NCBI GenBank assembly: GCA_945898095.1
Contig: CAMDHE010000051.1
Span: 1-32,410 of the forward strand
From: Roseateles toxinivorans
Lineage (GTDB): Bacteria; Pseudomonadota; Gammaproteobacteria; Burkholderiales; Burkholderiaceae_C
Reading direction: 5' to 3'
Length of the DNA: 32,410 nt
In this document: positions 8,057-15,207 of the stretch, one piece after another
Numbering within the stretch: position 1 is the first letter of the stretch
Layout: each line of letters starts with the position of its first letter
The notes under the pieces: model-generated
What the model saw: only the letters and a program-made list of their open reading frames with translations
The model's database searches: none
What the model was told of the DNA's origin: nothing
Translations under genes and position numbers: made by a program

Positions 8057-8344
8057 ATGGCGCTTTACGACCTCGAGAGCTATCTGTTTAAATTGAAGAA
8101 TGATCCGATGTCGCAGCGAGCTCTGGTGGCTGATCCGAAATCGCACTTGGCTGTCCAGGCCATCGATGAAACTGCAAAGAACGCTATTTTGAACAAGGAC
8201 ATTGGAGCCTTGTGGCAGATGGGCGTCCATCCTCTCCTGCTGGTGCCGCTCTCTCGCTTCCTCGGAATGACGCCACTTGAGTATCGGCAGCGGCTCGCGC
8301 CGCACAAGGGCATTCGGTCTATCCGTAGCAGTTGGGAAGGGTGA
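8057..8344 (+). CDS. LigA-type small subunit of an extradiol dioxygenase
   Basis: A 95-residue, mostly helical protein with the LigA-family pattern: LESYLFKLKNDP, then LAVQAIDETAKNAILNKDIGALWQMGVHPLLLVPLSRFLGM in short pieces, and a polar C-terminus. LigA of protocatechuate 4,5-dioxygenase caps the active site of LigB; here it is shorter than the classical LigA of about 139 residues. ATG 8057 follows GAGGA at 6 bases. The LigB-type gene begins 2 bases after its stop, so the two are expected to be made together and form a complex. It has no metal ligands of its own. Confidence 0.83.
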   Translation: MALYDLESYLFKLKNDPMSQRALVADPKSHLAVQAIDETAKNAILNKDIGALWQMGVHPLLLVPLSRFLGMTPLEYRQRLAPHKGIRSIRSSWEG

Positions 8345-8346
8345 AG

Positions 8347-9168
8347 ATGAAAGGCGCGATTGTCTTTGCCGCCGGTGTCAGTCACGCGCCCCACATCACA
8401 GGGTTCCCCGACCACGCGCCTGTGGAAAGCAAGGTGCGTTTCTACGCGGCCATGAACGAGGTCGGTGCGCGCCTGCGGGCTGCGCGGCCGGACGTGGTGG
8501 TGGTGGTCTCATCGGACCATTTTCACAACCTCTTCACAGACAGAATGCCTGCCTTTTGCGTAGGCATGGCTGCCGAGCATCAGGGGCCAGCCGAACGCTG
8601 GATCCGGATTGAGCCATTTTCAGTGAAGGGTGCCCCGTCGTTTGCGCGCGCTGTGATGCAGCATGCTTTCAGGCTGGGGATGGATCCGGCTTTTTCGGAC
8701 CATGTGGTGCTCGAACATGGGTTGGCGGTGCCACTTTCCTTCCTGACCCCGGAATTCGACTATCCCGTCCTGCCAATCCTGCAAAACTGCATGGTGCCGC
8801 CCCTGCCACCCCTGCACCGCTGCTATGCCTTCGGTCAGGTACTTCGGGCAGCAGCAGAAGCTCAGGGGCTGCGCGTCGCCGTCGTCGGCACGGGAGGCTT
8901 GTCGCATGCGCCCGGCTCGCCCGACGCTGGCCGGATTGACATTGAGTTCGATCGAGCATTCCTCGAGATGTTGCAGACGCGGCCGATGGACGTCCTCGGT
9001 CTTACCGATGAACGAATTGACGCAGCTGGCTTCGGGACCTGGGAGATCCGGCAATGGGTTACGGCCTTGGGAGCAGCCGGCGGCGGCAAGGCTGAAGTAC
9101 TTGCCTACGAACCTGTTGAAGCTTGGGAAACCGGTTGTGGTGCGGTCGTGTTTTCGCTGGAGAGTTGA
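8347..9168 (+). CDS. LigB-type extradiol ring-cleavage dioxygenase catalytic subunit
   Basis: A 273-residue class III (LigB superfamily) extradiol dioxygenase. The probable Fe(II) ligands are His13 in VSHAPHITG, His58 in SSDHFHNLF and Glu233 in TWEIRQW, with the acid-base histidine His187 in TGGLSHAPG and His124 in LEHGLAVPL. It should open a catecholic ring next to, not between, the hydroxyls (meta cleavage), using molecular oxygen. The start at 8347 is preferred over the frame-extended 8332 because the latter would overlap the LigA gene and add residues before the conserved N-terminal strand. The Rieske oxygenase alpha gene starts 9 bases after the stop. Whether the substrate is protocatechuate, gallate or another diol cannot be read from sequence. 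Confidence 0.92.
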   Translation: MKGAIVFAAGVSHAPHITGFPDHAPVESKVRFYAAMNEVGARLRAARPDVVVVVSSDHFHNLFTDRMPAFCVGMAAEHQGPAERWIRIEPFSVKGAPSFARAVMQHAFRLGMDPAFSDHVVLEHGLAVPLSFLTPEFDYPVLPILQNCMVPPLPPLHRCYAFGQVLRAAAEAQGLRVAVVGTGGLSHAPGSPDAGRIDIEFDRAFLEMLQTRPMDVLGLTDERIDAAGFGTWEIRQWVTALGAAGGGKAEVLAYEPVEAWETGCGAVVFSLES

Positions 9169-9177
9169 AGGAGAAAT

Positions 9178-10440
9178 ATGAAAGCCAGTCGAATCGACCT
9201 GCGCGCACTGGTCAGGCCCGAAAAGGGCCTGATCGGCAAGGCGATCTTCTCTGATGAGGATGTCTATCGCAGAGAGTTGCAACAGATATTCGCGCGCTGC
9301 TGGCTGTACCTCGGCCATGAATCTCAATTGGCTCAGGAGAACGATTTTTTCACCACGCTGATGGGAGCAGATACCGTCATCGTGACTCGGTCAGGCGGGA
9401 AAATCCGTGCCTTCCTTAACGCCTGCACGCACCGTGGCATGAAGGTCTGCCGGACAGACCGCGGCAATGCGGCTGACTTTACCTGCCCGTACCATGGCTG
9501 GTGCTTCTCCTCATCGGGAGATCTGGTGGGCGTCCCTGGCATGCGTGAGGCCTACAACCACAAGCTTGACACCAAGCAATGGGGACTAAGGGAGGTCGCG
9601 CAACTGGATACCTTTCATGGTCTGATTTTTGCCACATGGTCCGCCGATGCGCCTTCACTGGCGACTCACCTGGGCGATATGAGTTGCTACTTGGACCGAA
9701 TGCTCAACCGAATGGAAGGTGGTGTCGAAATGATCGGCGCCGTCCAGAAATGGGAGATGCCGGTGAACTGGAAGCTGATCGCCGAGAATTTTCTGGGCGA
9801 TTCGTATCATGTGGGGACGACGCATGGGTCGGTGGTCGATATTGGTTTTCGCAAGCGGCCGAAAAAAGAGGGCTACCAGATTTCCATCCGCGGCGGCCAT
9901 GGATTCGGCTCTGAGCTTGGCGGCTTTGGCGCCAGTGCCGAACCCACGCCCTATGAGACCTACCTGAACACTGTTCGGTCAAAGCTGACGGCCGCGCGCA
10001 ATCCGGTCGACCAGTTCATCCCCTTGGGCCATGGCACGATCTTCCCGAACATGTCGTTCCTGGACGGCGTGAAGTTCAGGATGATCCGCATGTCGCATCC
10101 CAGGGGGCCTGGAATGACCGAGAGCCACACCATGTGTTTTGTCGACAAGGCGCTGCCTGAACACTTGCGCGATGAAGTCCGCAGAAGTTTCATCCTGGCG
10201 TTTGGCCCGAGCGGGATGTTCGAGGTCGAAGATGGCGAGGTTTGGGGTGAGGTCTGCGACGGTCTGCGTGGGCATGTCGCCTCATCCATGGATTTCAATT
10301 ACCAGATGGGCCTTGGCCAGGACGTACCGGTCAGTGAAAAGTTCGGCGGAGACCTTCCTGGCCGGGCGGGCTGGTACTGGAGCGAGGTCAACCAGCGCGA
10401 GTATTACCGCCGCTGGCTGGAACTCATGGAGGCAAAATGA
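9178..10440 (+). CDS. Rieske ring-hydroxylating dioxygenase, alpha subunit
   Basis: A 420-residue oxygenase alpha subunit. The Rieske [2Fe-2S] motif is C83-T-H85-x17-C103-P-Y-H106. The mononuclear iron site is formed by His211 and His216 in D208-x2-H-x4-H, with Asp352 in EDGEVW as likely third ligand and Asp208 as the electron-transfer bridge. The N-terminal region (VYRRELQQIFARCWLYLGHE, NACTHRGMKVCR) resembles the biphenyl/toluene/phenylpropionate dioxygenase group more than phthalate-type enzymes, by my reading. It would add O2 to an aromatic ring to give a cis-dihydrodiol. ATG 9178 follows AAGGAGA. Its stop overlaps the beta subunit start (ATGA), as expected for an alpha3beta3 enzyme. Confidence 0.94.
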   Translation: MKASRIDLRALVRPEKGLIGKAIFSDEDVYRRELQQIFARCWLYLGHESQLAQENDFFTTLMGADTVIVTRSGGKIRAFLNACTHRGMKVCRTDRGNAADFTCPYHGWCFSSSGDLVGVPGMREAYNHKLDTKQWGLREVAQLDTFHGLIFATWSADAPSLATHLGDMSCYLDRMLNRMEGGVEMIGAVQKWEMPVNWKLIAENFLGDSYHVGTTHGSVVDIGFRKRPKKEGYQISIRGGHGFGSELGGFGASAEPTPYETYLNTVRSKLTAARNPVDQFIPLGHGTIFPNMSFLDGVKFRMIRMSHPRGPGMTESHTMCFVDKALPEHLRDEVRRSFILAFGPSGMFEVEDGEVWGEVCDGLRGHVASSMDFNYQMGLGQDVPVSEKFGGDLPGRAGWYWSEVNQREYYRRWLELMEAK

Positions 10441-10943
10441 GCGGCCTTGGCGACGCACAACTGTATTTCGAGGTTCGCAGCTTTCAGGCGCGGGAGGCCG
10501 TGGCGCTACAGACTGCTGACTACGATACTTGGCTTGCCATGATGATGCCTGATGTGACTTACCGCGTTCCAGTGGTCAGCGTGGGCGAGGATGTGGCGGC
10601 CTCCGAATCTGGCACCCGCGAGCTCGCGCATTACGACGACACTTTAGAGACTCTCAGAATCCGGGTGGCACGCATGCGCAGCCGCATGGCGTGGACGGAA
10701 ATTCCACCGTCGCGGGTTCGTTATTTCGTCGATCCCATCATGATCAGGGCCGAAGGTGAGGATGTCTTCGTCACAAGTAACTTCACGGTCTACCAAGCCC
10801 GCTTGCAGCGCGAAGAGAACTGGTATGTCGGCAGGCGCGACGACCGCCTGCGGCGCATCGGGGGCCAACTCCTGCTGGCCGAGCGTGTGGCGGTCATCGA
10901 CCGCGCCGTTCTGCCGGGCAAGAACCTCACTGTTTTTATCTGA
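10437..10943 (+). CDS. Rieske ring-hydroxylating dioxygenase, beta subunit
   Basis: A 168-residue NTF2/SnoaL-like small subunit. Family signs are the N-terminal helices with QTADYDTWLAMMMPDVTYRVP, VRYFVDPIMIRAE, and the conserved C-terminal GRRDDRLRR and AERVAVIDRAVL. It carries no cofactor and stabilises the hexamer with the alpha subunit. The start overlaps the alpha stop by 4 bases. After its stop there is no larger frame for 100 bases, only a 31-codon small ORF that runs into the ferredoxin gene. Confidence 0.93.
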   Translation: MSGLGDAQLYFEVRSFQAREAVALQTADYDTWLAMMMPDVTYRVPVVSVGEDVAASESGTRELAHYDDTLETLRIRVARMRSRMAWTEIPPSRVRYFVDPIMIRAEGEDVFVTSNFTVYQARLQREENWYVGRRDDRLRRIGGQLLLAERVAVIDRAVLPGKNLTVFI

Positions 10944-10951
10944 GTATTTCA

Positions 10952-11047
10952 ATGGCCACCATCGACCCGGCTGGGAAGCAAGTCCTGGTCGACCAGATCA
11001 TCAATCTATTGACCGTCCGGGCGACCCGGGCTGAGGCAGCCGAATGA
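10952..11047 (+). CDS. Candidate 31-residue small protein ahead of the ferredoxin gene
   Basis: ATG 10952 opens a 31-codon frame (begins MATIDPAGKQVLVDQIINLL, ends with TRAEAAE) whose TGA overlaps the ferredoxin ATG in an ATGA junction, the same coupling used at the alpha/beta junction. It starts 8 bases after the beta-subunit stop and fills the 100-base gap almost exactly. The predicted peptide is a single amphipathic helix followed by a charged tail, with no cysteines and no signal. The ribosome site is weak (GAG about 8 bases upstream). It may be a real small subunit or only a translational coupler that feeds ribosomes into the ferredoxin gene; I do not recognise a family. Confidence 0.5.
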   Translation: MATIDPAGKQVLVDQIINLLTVRATRAEAAE

Positions 11048-11355
11048 GTTGGGTACGGGTCGCCGACGAGACTGAGATCTTTGAGGGTTATGGGTTCGCT
11101 GCGACCGCAGGAATCCGCCACATCGCAATCTTCAAGGTGGAAGACAGCTTGTATGCGTGCGAAGGAATCTGCACTCATGCGCACGCGTTTCTTGCCGAAG
11201 GGTATGTCGAGGGCGACGAGGTGGAATGTCCGATGCACTTAGGCCGATTCAATTTCCGGACTGGAAAGGCTGTCTGTGCGCCTGCTCGGGTGGATCTCAA
11301 CACTTTCCCCGTCGAAGTTCGCGACGGCGGCGTTTTTGTCGATATACCAGCCTGA
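11044..11355 (+). CDS. Rieske-type [2Fe-2S] ferredoxin
   Basis: A 103-residue Rieske ferredoxin of the BphF/NahAb kind. The cluster motif is C43-T-H45-x16-C62-P-M-H65, followed by FNFRTGKAVCAPA and the terminal strand GGVFVDIPA. It would carry electrons from an NAD(P)H-dependent reductase to the oxygenase encoded just upstream, making this a three-component system. No ferredoxin reductase gene is present in the window. The start overlaps the small ORF stop (ATGA); the stop is 14 bases from the stop of the convergent GntR gene, with no obvious terminator between them. Confidence 0.93.
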   Translation: MSWVRVADETEIFEGYGFAATAGIRHIAIFKVEDSLYACEGICTHAHAFLAEGYVEGDEVECPMHLGRFNFRTGKAVCAPARVDLNTFPVEVRDGGVFVDIPA

Positions 11356-11369
11356 CTTCTGCGGCTTTT

Positions 11370-12128
11370 TCAGCGAATCCGCGGCGATACTTTCGCAATC
11401 TTGCCCTTGGTCCTGTCCTGTGTCAGGTCCATGTCGAAGCGAAACTGGAATCGATCACCGCGAAACCAGATTTCCGGAGTGTGAACAAGCCGGCCGTCGC
11501 TGGCGAACAGCGCCCCCTTGAAAAGCAGCACCGGTGTAAGCGGGTCGATTTCGAGTAAACGGGAAATTTGCAGTGGTGGCGTAACAGATTCCAGGTTGAT
11601 TTCCACGTTCCTCAGGTCTAGCCCGAACTGCTCGCGGAGGATTCGGAACATGGGGTAGCGGCGCAACTTGACGAGCGTCATTTGCTTGCCGAATTCGGGC
11701 AAGACGTGGTGCACCGAATAGCTCCATGGCCGGCCATCAATGCGGGCTATGCGGCAGATTTCGTAGACCTTGTCAGATTCAAATCGCAGGCGCAGGTGCG
11801 CCGGCGTGTCCACAAGCTTCTTCTCGAGAATCTCCGTACCCGCGTCGAACTCGTCAGAAAACATCAATTCAAGCGCAGATTGGGTATTCATCTCCAGCAC
11901 GGAGATGTCCTTCCGCACAAACGTTCCGCGCCCGCGGTGCCGTTCGATCAGGCCTTCATCCTCAAGTTCACGAAGCGCGCGCTGCACCGTGATCACGCTT
12001 ACGGCATAGTCCTCGACGAGTTGAAGCTCAGTCGGCAGTTTGGCGCCTGGCAGGTAGGTCCCCCGGGTGATTTCCGCGCGCAAGAGTTGGGCGATCTGGT
12101 AAGTAATCGGAATTTTTCTTGAGTACAT
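11370..12128 (-). CDS. GntR-family transcriptional regulator (HutC type, UTRA domain)
   Basis: A 252-residue regulator. The winged helix-turn-helix spans about residues 8-75 (ITYQIAQLLRAEI, LPTELQLVEDYAVSVITVQRAL, the wing RHRGRGTFVRKD), and the C-terminal UTRA ligand-binding domain spans about 95-235 (VYEICRIARIDGRPWSYS, LLFKGALFASDGRLVH, EIWFRGDRFQF). HutC-type regulators are usually repressors released by a pathway metabolite. It lies between the ring-cleavage operon (convergent) and the transport operon (divergent), which suggests local control. The palindrome at 12192-12205 in the shared upstream region and its two copies elsewhere are candidate targets. A second small inverted repeat, TGAACTGAGTTCA (12128-12140), abuts its start codon. 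No strong ribosome site is visible. Confidence 0.92.
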   Translation of the reverse strand: MYSRKIPITYQIAQLLRAEITRGTYLPGAKLPTELQLVEDYAVSVITVQRALRELEDEGLIERHRGRGTFVRKDISVLEMNTQSALELMFSDEFDAGTEILEKKLVDTPAHLRLRFESDKVYEICRIARIDGRPWSYSVHHVLPEFGKQMTLVKLRRYPMFRILREQFGLDLRNVEINLESVTPPLQISRLLEIDPLTPVLLFKGALFASDGRLVHTPEIWFRGDRFQFRFDMDLTQDRTKGKIAKVSPRIR

Positions 12129-12191
12129 GAACTGAGTTCAGGAATCGGAGCTTGACAGAGAAACTGCGATGTCGGACGATACAATACCTAT

Positions 12192-12205
12192 ATCCATATA
12201 TGTAT
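12192..12205. promoter_or_regulatory. Predicted operator copy 3 (gntR / transport operon)
   Basis: ATCCATATATGTAT is a palindrome with one mismatched pair and matches ATACATATATGTAT at 13 of 14 positions. It lies between the divergent starts of gntR (12128) and the binding-protein gene (12266), so it could serve both autoregulation and control of the transporter. A perfect TTGACA at 12152-12157 lies nearby, but TACAAT (12180-12185) is 22 bases away, too far for a normal sigma-70 pair. Confidence 0.62.
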
Positions 12206-12265
12206 GAGTTCTCGTTAAAAATTTGGTAACTTTTTTCATTTCATCGCAAGTATTGAGGAGACATC

Positions 12266-13423
12266 ATGATCAATCGCAGAACTTTCGCCAAACATGCCGG
12301 ACTGGCCGCGGTTACCGGTATTGTCCCCGGTATTGCCAGCGCCCAGGCCAGCCGTGAACCCCGCCGCATCGGATTCCTCATGCCCCTTACCGGCGGTTCG
12401 GGCAAGTTGGGCCAGATGATGCTTGAAGGTGCGACAGTTGGCGTCGATGAGATCAATGCCGGTTCAGGCGCGGGTGGCCGACTCATCGAACTCGTCCAGG
12501 AGGATAGCCAGGCCTTAGCCCAGCAGGCTATTGCAGGGTTCAGAAAGCTGGTCGACGTCAACAAGACGGATGTCATTTTTACCGGTTGGACAGCGGTCGT
12601 CTCGGCGATCGCACCACTTGCCAGTGAATCGAAAGTGATGCTGGTGTCTGCCAGCACGGCATCGCCTGCCGTGCGTGGCATTTCGCCATTCTTTCAATCG
12701 ACATGGATGTTCGACGACGAGACGGTCAAGCTGATTCTGCCGTACGCCAAGGACAAGCTGAAGGTGAAGTCACTGGCTGTCCTGACCGTCGTGAGCGATC
12801 TTGGCACCGCGCTTGCTCAGGCTGTCAAGGCAGACTGGACCCGCATCGGCGAGCAGATCGTCGCGGAAGATGTCCACCAGCCCGCCGAGGCCAACTTCCG
12901 CCCGATCTTGATCAAGCTATTGGGTGCCAAGCCGGATGCGATTTACCTCACGAGTTCCAATGGCAAGCAGTTGGCGCAGATCGTAAGACAAGCCAGGGAA
13001 ATCGGCTACAAGGGCATTTTTCTGAGTTATGGCGCCTTCGAGGATCCGGAGGTACTCACACTGGGGACGCAGGCGGACGGCTGCTATTACTCCTCGCCAT
13101 CCTACGACGCGGCAAATCCGGGACCTACAGGCCGCAAGTTTGTGGATGCCTTCCAGAAAAAGTACAGCCGACTGCCCAATGTTCACCAGGCCAATCACTA
13201 CGATCTCGTGCTCCTTTATAGCGCCGTTGCCGACGGCCTGGCCAAGCAGAACAAGGCTTTGACGGGTGCGAGCTTCCGAGACTACCTCAGCGCCACAATG
13301 CCGCAGTACCAGGGTGCAGCTGGCGCCTACAAGTTCAACTTCAAGGACGGCAGTGTGCTTCGGTCGTCAATCGTAAAAGTCGTGCGCGACGGAAAGTTTA
13401 CGAAACTCGATGATCTGAGCTGA
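12266..13423 (+). CDS. ABC transporter substrate-binding protein (Liv type), Tat-like signal
   Basis: A 385-residue periplasmic binding protein of the leucine/isoleucine/valine-binding (type I periplasmic) fold. The N-terminus NRRTFAKHAGLAAVTG resembles a twin-arginine signal and ends at a likely signal-peptidase site after ASAQA (near residue 29). The mature part opens with RRIGFLMPLTGGSGKLGQMM and contains the lobe-linking segments typical of LivJ and of binding proteins for aromatic acids and amides. It probably captures the substrate of the catabolic genes, given the neighbouring regulator; the ligand itself cannot be predicted. ATG 12266 follows GAGGAGA. The permease gene begins 14 bases after the stop. 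Confidence 0.9.
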   Translation: MINRRTFAKHAGLAAVTGIVPGIASAQASREPRRIGFLMPLTGGSGKLGQMMLEGATVGVDEINAGSGAGGRLIELVQEDSQALAQQAIAGFRKLVDVNKTDVIFTGWTAVVSAIAPLASESKVMLVSASTASPAVRGISPFFQSTWMFDDETVKLILPYAKDKLKVKSLAVLTVVSDLGTALAQAVKADWTRIGEQIVAEDVHQPAEANFRPILIKLLGAKPDAIYLTSSNGKQLAQIVRQAREIGYKGIFLSYGAFEDPEVLTLGTQADGCYYSSPSYDAANPGPTGRKFVDAFQKKYSRLPNVHQANHYDLVLLYSAVADGLAKQNKALTGASFRDYLSATMPQYQGAAGAYKFNFKDGSVLRSSIVKVVRDGKFTKLDDLS

Positions 13424-13437
13424 AGTTTGGACGGCGC

Positions 13438-14322
13438 ATGGAGCAGTTCACTCTTTTTATCAACCTGCTCCTTGATGGACTCGCGACAGGCTGCCTCTAT
13501 GCGCTGGCGGGCATCGGTTTTTCTTTGCTGTGGTGGTTGGCGGATATTGTTCACCTTGCCCATGGCGGGGTGATTATTGCCTCAGGCTATGCCGGCTACC
13601 TTGTTCTCACTAAGTTCGGCGCCCCCCTGTGGATGGCGCTGGCGGCATCGATCCTGACTGCCGTGATGCTGGGCATGCTGATTGACAGGCTGGCTTACCG
13701 GCGACTTGCGAAGCGTGGGTCTGGTGAAATGGGGATGCTGACAGTATCTTTGGGCCTGTTGATTTGCCTTGAGTACGGCGTAACCCTCATCTTCGGGCCC
13801 GAAGGTGTGCAGGCCGATCCTGGGCCTGCGCGAATACCGCTGTTTCCGAGCTCCGGCGTTTTGCTTGATGGCTATACGCTGTCGGTTGTTGCCGGCACGG
13901 CAGCTGTATTCGCCGGGCTCGCATTCCTGATGCGGTACAGCCAACTTGGAATCAACATGCGCGCCGTCGCAGAGAACCCGTCGCTAGCCCACTCTTTGGG
14001 CATCAAGACGCTCCAGGTGACGACCGCTGCGAGTGCCTTGGCGGCTGCCGCCGGCGCGCCAGCGGCGCTCGTCTACCTTTACAGCCGTGGACTAACCCCG
14101 CACGATGCCATCCACATTGTACTCATGGGGGCGATCGTAGCAATTTTTGGTGGACGCGGGTCCATCGCCGGAGCGATGATCGCTGCGCTGTTGATCGGCA
14201 TCGCCGAGAGTGTCATGGTCTGGTTCTTCGCCGCGGGCTGGCGCGAGGTCATGACCTTCGGACTTCTCTATCTCCTGCTACTCGTGCGGCCGGAAGGCTT
14301 GCTCGGGGCCAGTTCCCGCTGA
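13438..14322 (+). CDS. Branched-chain amino acid type ABC permease (LivH-like)
   Basis: A 294-residue integral membrane protein with about eight hydrophobic segments. The N-terminal FINLLLDGLATGCLYALAGIG and the cytoplasmic coupling region around MRAVAENPSLAHSLGIKT are hallmarks of LivH permeases, and GRGSIAGAMIAALLIGIAES is typical near the end. It forms one half of the transmembrane channel with the LivM-like protein encoded 9 bases downstream. The start ATG 13438 has only a weak purine-rich site. It belongs to the five-gene importer beginning at 12266. Confidence 0.92.
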   Translation: MEQFTLFINLLLDGLATGCLYALAGIGFSLLWWLADIVHLAHGGVIIASGYAGYLVLTKFGAPLWMALAASILTAVMLGMLIDRLAYRRLAKRGSGEMGMLTVSLGLLICLEYGVTLIFGPEGVQADPGPARIPLFPSSGVLLDGYTLSVVAGTAAVFAGLAFLMRYSQLGINMRAVAENPSLAHSLGIKTLQVTTAASALAAAAGAPAALVYLYSRGLTPHDAIHIVLMGAIVAIFGGRGSIAGAMIAALLIGIAESVMVWFFAAGWREVMTFGLLYLLLLVRPEGLLGASSR

Positions 14323-14331
14323 AACCAACTG

Positions 14332-15207
14332 ATGGGTTACCTCGTCCACATCCTTAGCACGGCGGGTATTTTCGCCATTTTGGCGCTTGCCCTCGACTTG
14401 CTTGTCGGCTTCGGCGGGATGATGTCGCTGGCTTCTGGGGTCTTCTTCGGTATCGGTGCTTACTCCAGCGCGTTATTGCTTAAAGCGGGATGGTCGATGC
14501 CGGTGGCCATGCTCTTCGGCATGGGGTTCTCCACTGTCCTGAGTTTGGTCATCGCTTTGCCTGCGATCCGAATTCGTGGTGTCTATCTCCTGATAGTGAC
14601 AATTTCTGTTCAGATGATCTTCACGACCATCGTTCAGAACTGGCGCTCGGTCACTGGCGGTGACGCTGGCGTTTCCAACATCCCGCCGATTTCGATTCTG
14701 GACTGGAAACTGCGTGGCTTGCCCTTTCTCGCGCTGGTCATTGCCAGTTGCGTCTTGCTGTTGTTATTGATGCGAAGGATCGCCGACTCGCCGTTCGGTC
14801 ATGTCCTGCGGGCGATTCGCGATGATGAAGTCGGTGCGGCATCGCTGGGCAAGCATTCAACGGCTGCAAAACTCGCAGCTTTTGGCCTTTCTGCATGCAT
14901 TGCCGCTTACGCTGGATCACTCTATGCGCACTACACGTCATACATCGATCCGCATTCCTTCAACATCAGCCTTTCAATCATGGTCCTCCTGATGGTCATG
15001 CTGGGCGGGGCGGGAACCTTGGTCGGACCCATGGTCGGCGCGATCGTCCTCACAATCCTCCCCGAAGCGCTCAAATTTCTTCCCCTACCTCCCGGCGCCG
15101 CCCCAGCGCTGAGGCAGTTGAGCTATGGCGCGCTCCTTGTCATCGTCGTTTTCCTGCGACCCCAAGGGCTGCTCGGTAAAGCCTCGGCGCAGCGCCGTAC
15201 GCACTAA
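14332..15207 (+). CDS. Branched-chain amino acid type ABC permease (LivM-like)
   Basis: A 291-residue membrane protein. LivM signs are the early segments LALDLLVGFGGMMSLASGVFFGIGAYSSA in pieces, the coupling helix RAIRDDEVGAASLGKHSTAAK and LGGAGTLVGPMVGAIVL. It lacks the long N-terminal extension of some LivM proteins. It pairs with the LivH-like permease. Its TAA shares a base with the ATG of the first ATPase gene (TAATG), so translation is coupled. Confidence 0.92.
   Translation: MGYLVHILSTAGIFAILALALDLLVGFGGMMSLASGVFFGIGAYSSALLLKAGWSMPVAMLFGMGFSTVLSLVIALPAIRIRGVYLLIVTISVQMIFTTIVQNWRSVTGGDAGVSNIPPISILDWKLRGLPFLALVIASCVLLLLLMRRIADSPFGHVLRAIRDDEVGAASLGKHSTAAKLAAFGLSACIAAYAGSLYAHYTSYIDPHSFNISLSIMVLLMVMLGGAGTLVGPMVGAIVLTILPEALKFLPLPPGAAPALRQLSYGALLVIVVFLRPQGLLGKASAQRRTH

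Noticed and set aside
12152-12185. TTGACA and TACAAT as a sigma-70 promoter for the transporter operon
   Set aside because: The spacing is 22 bases, outside the normal 16-18.
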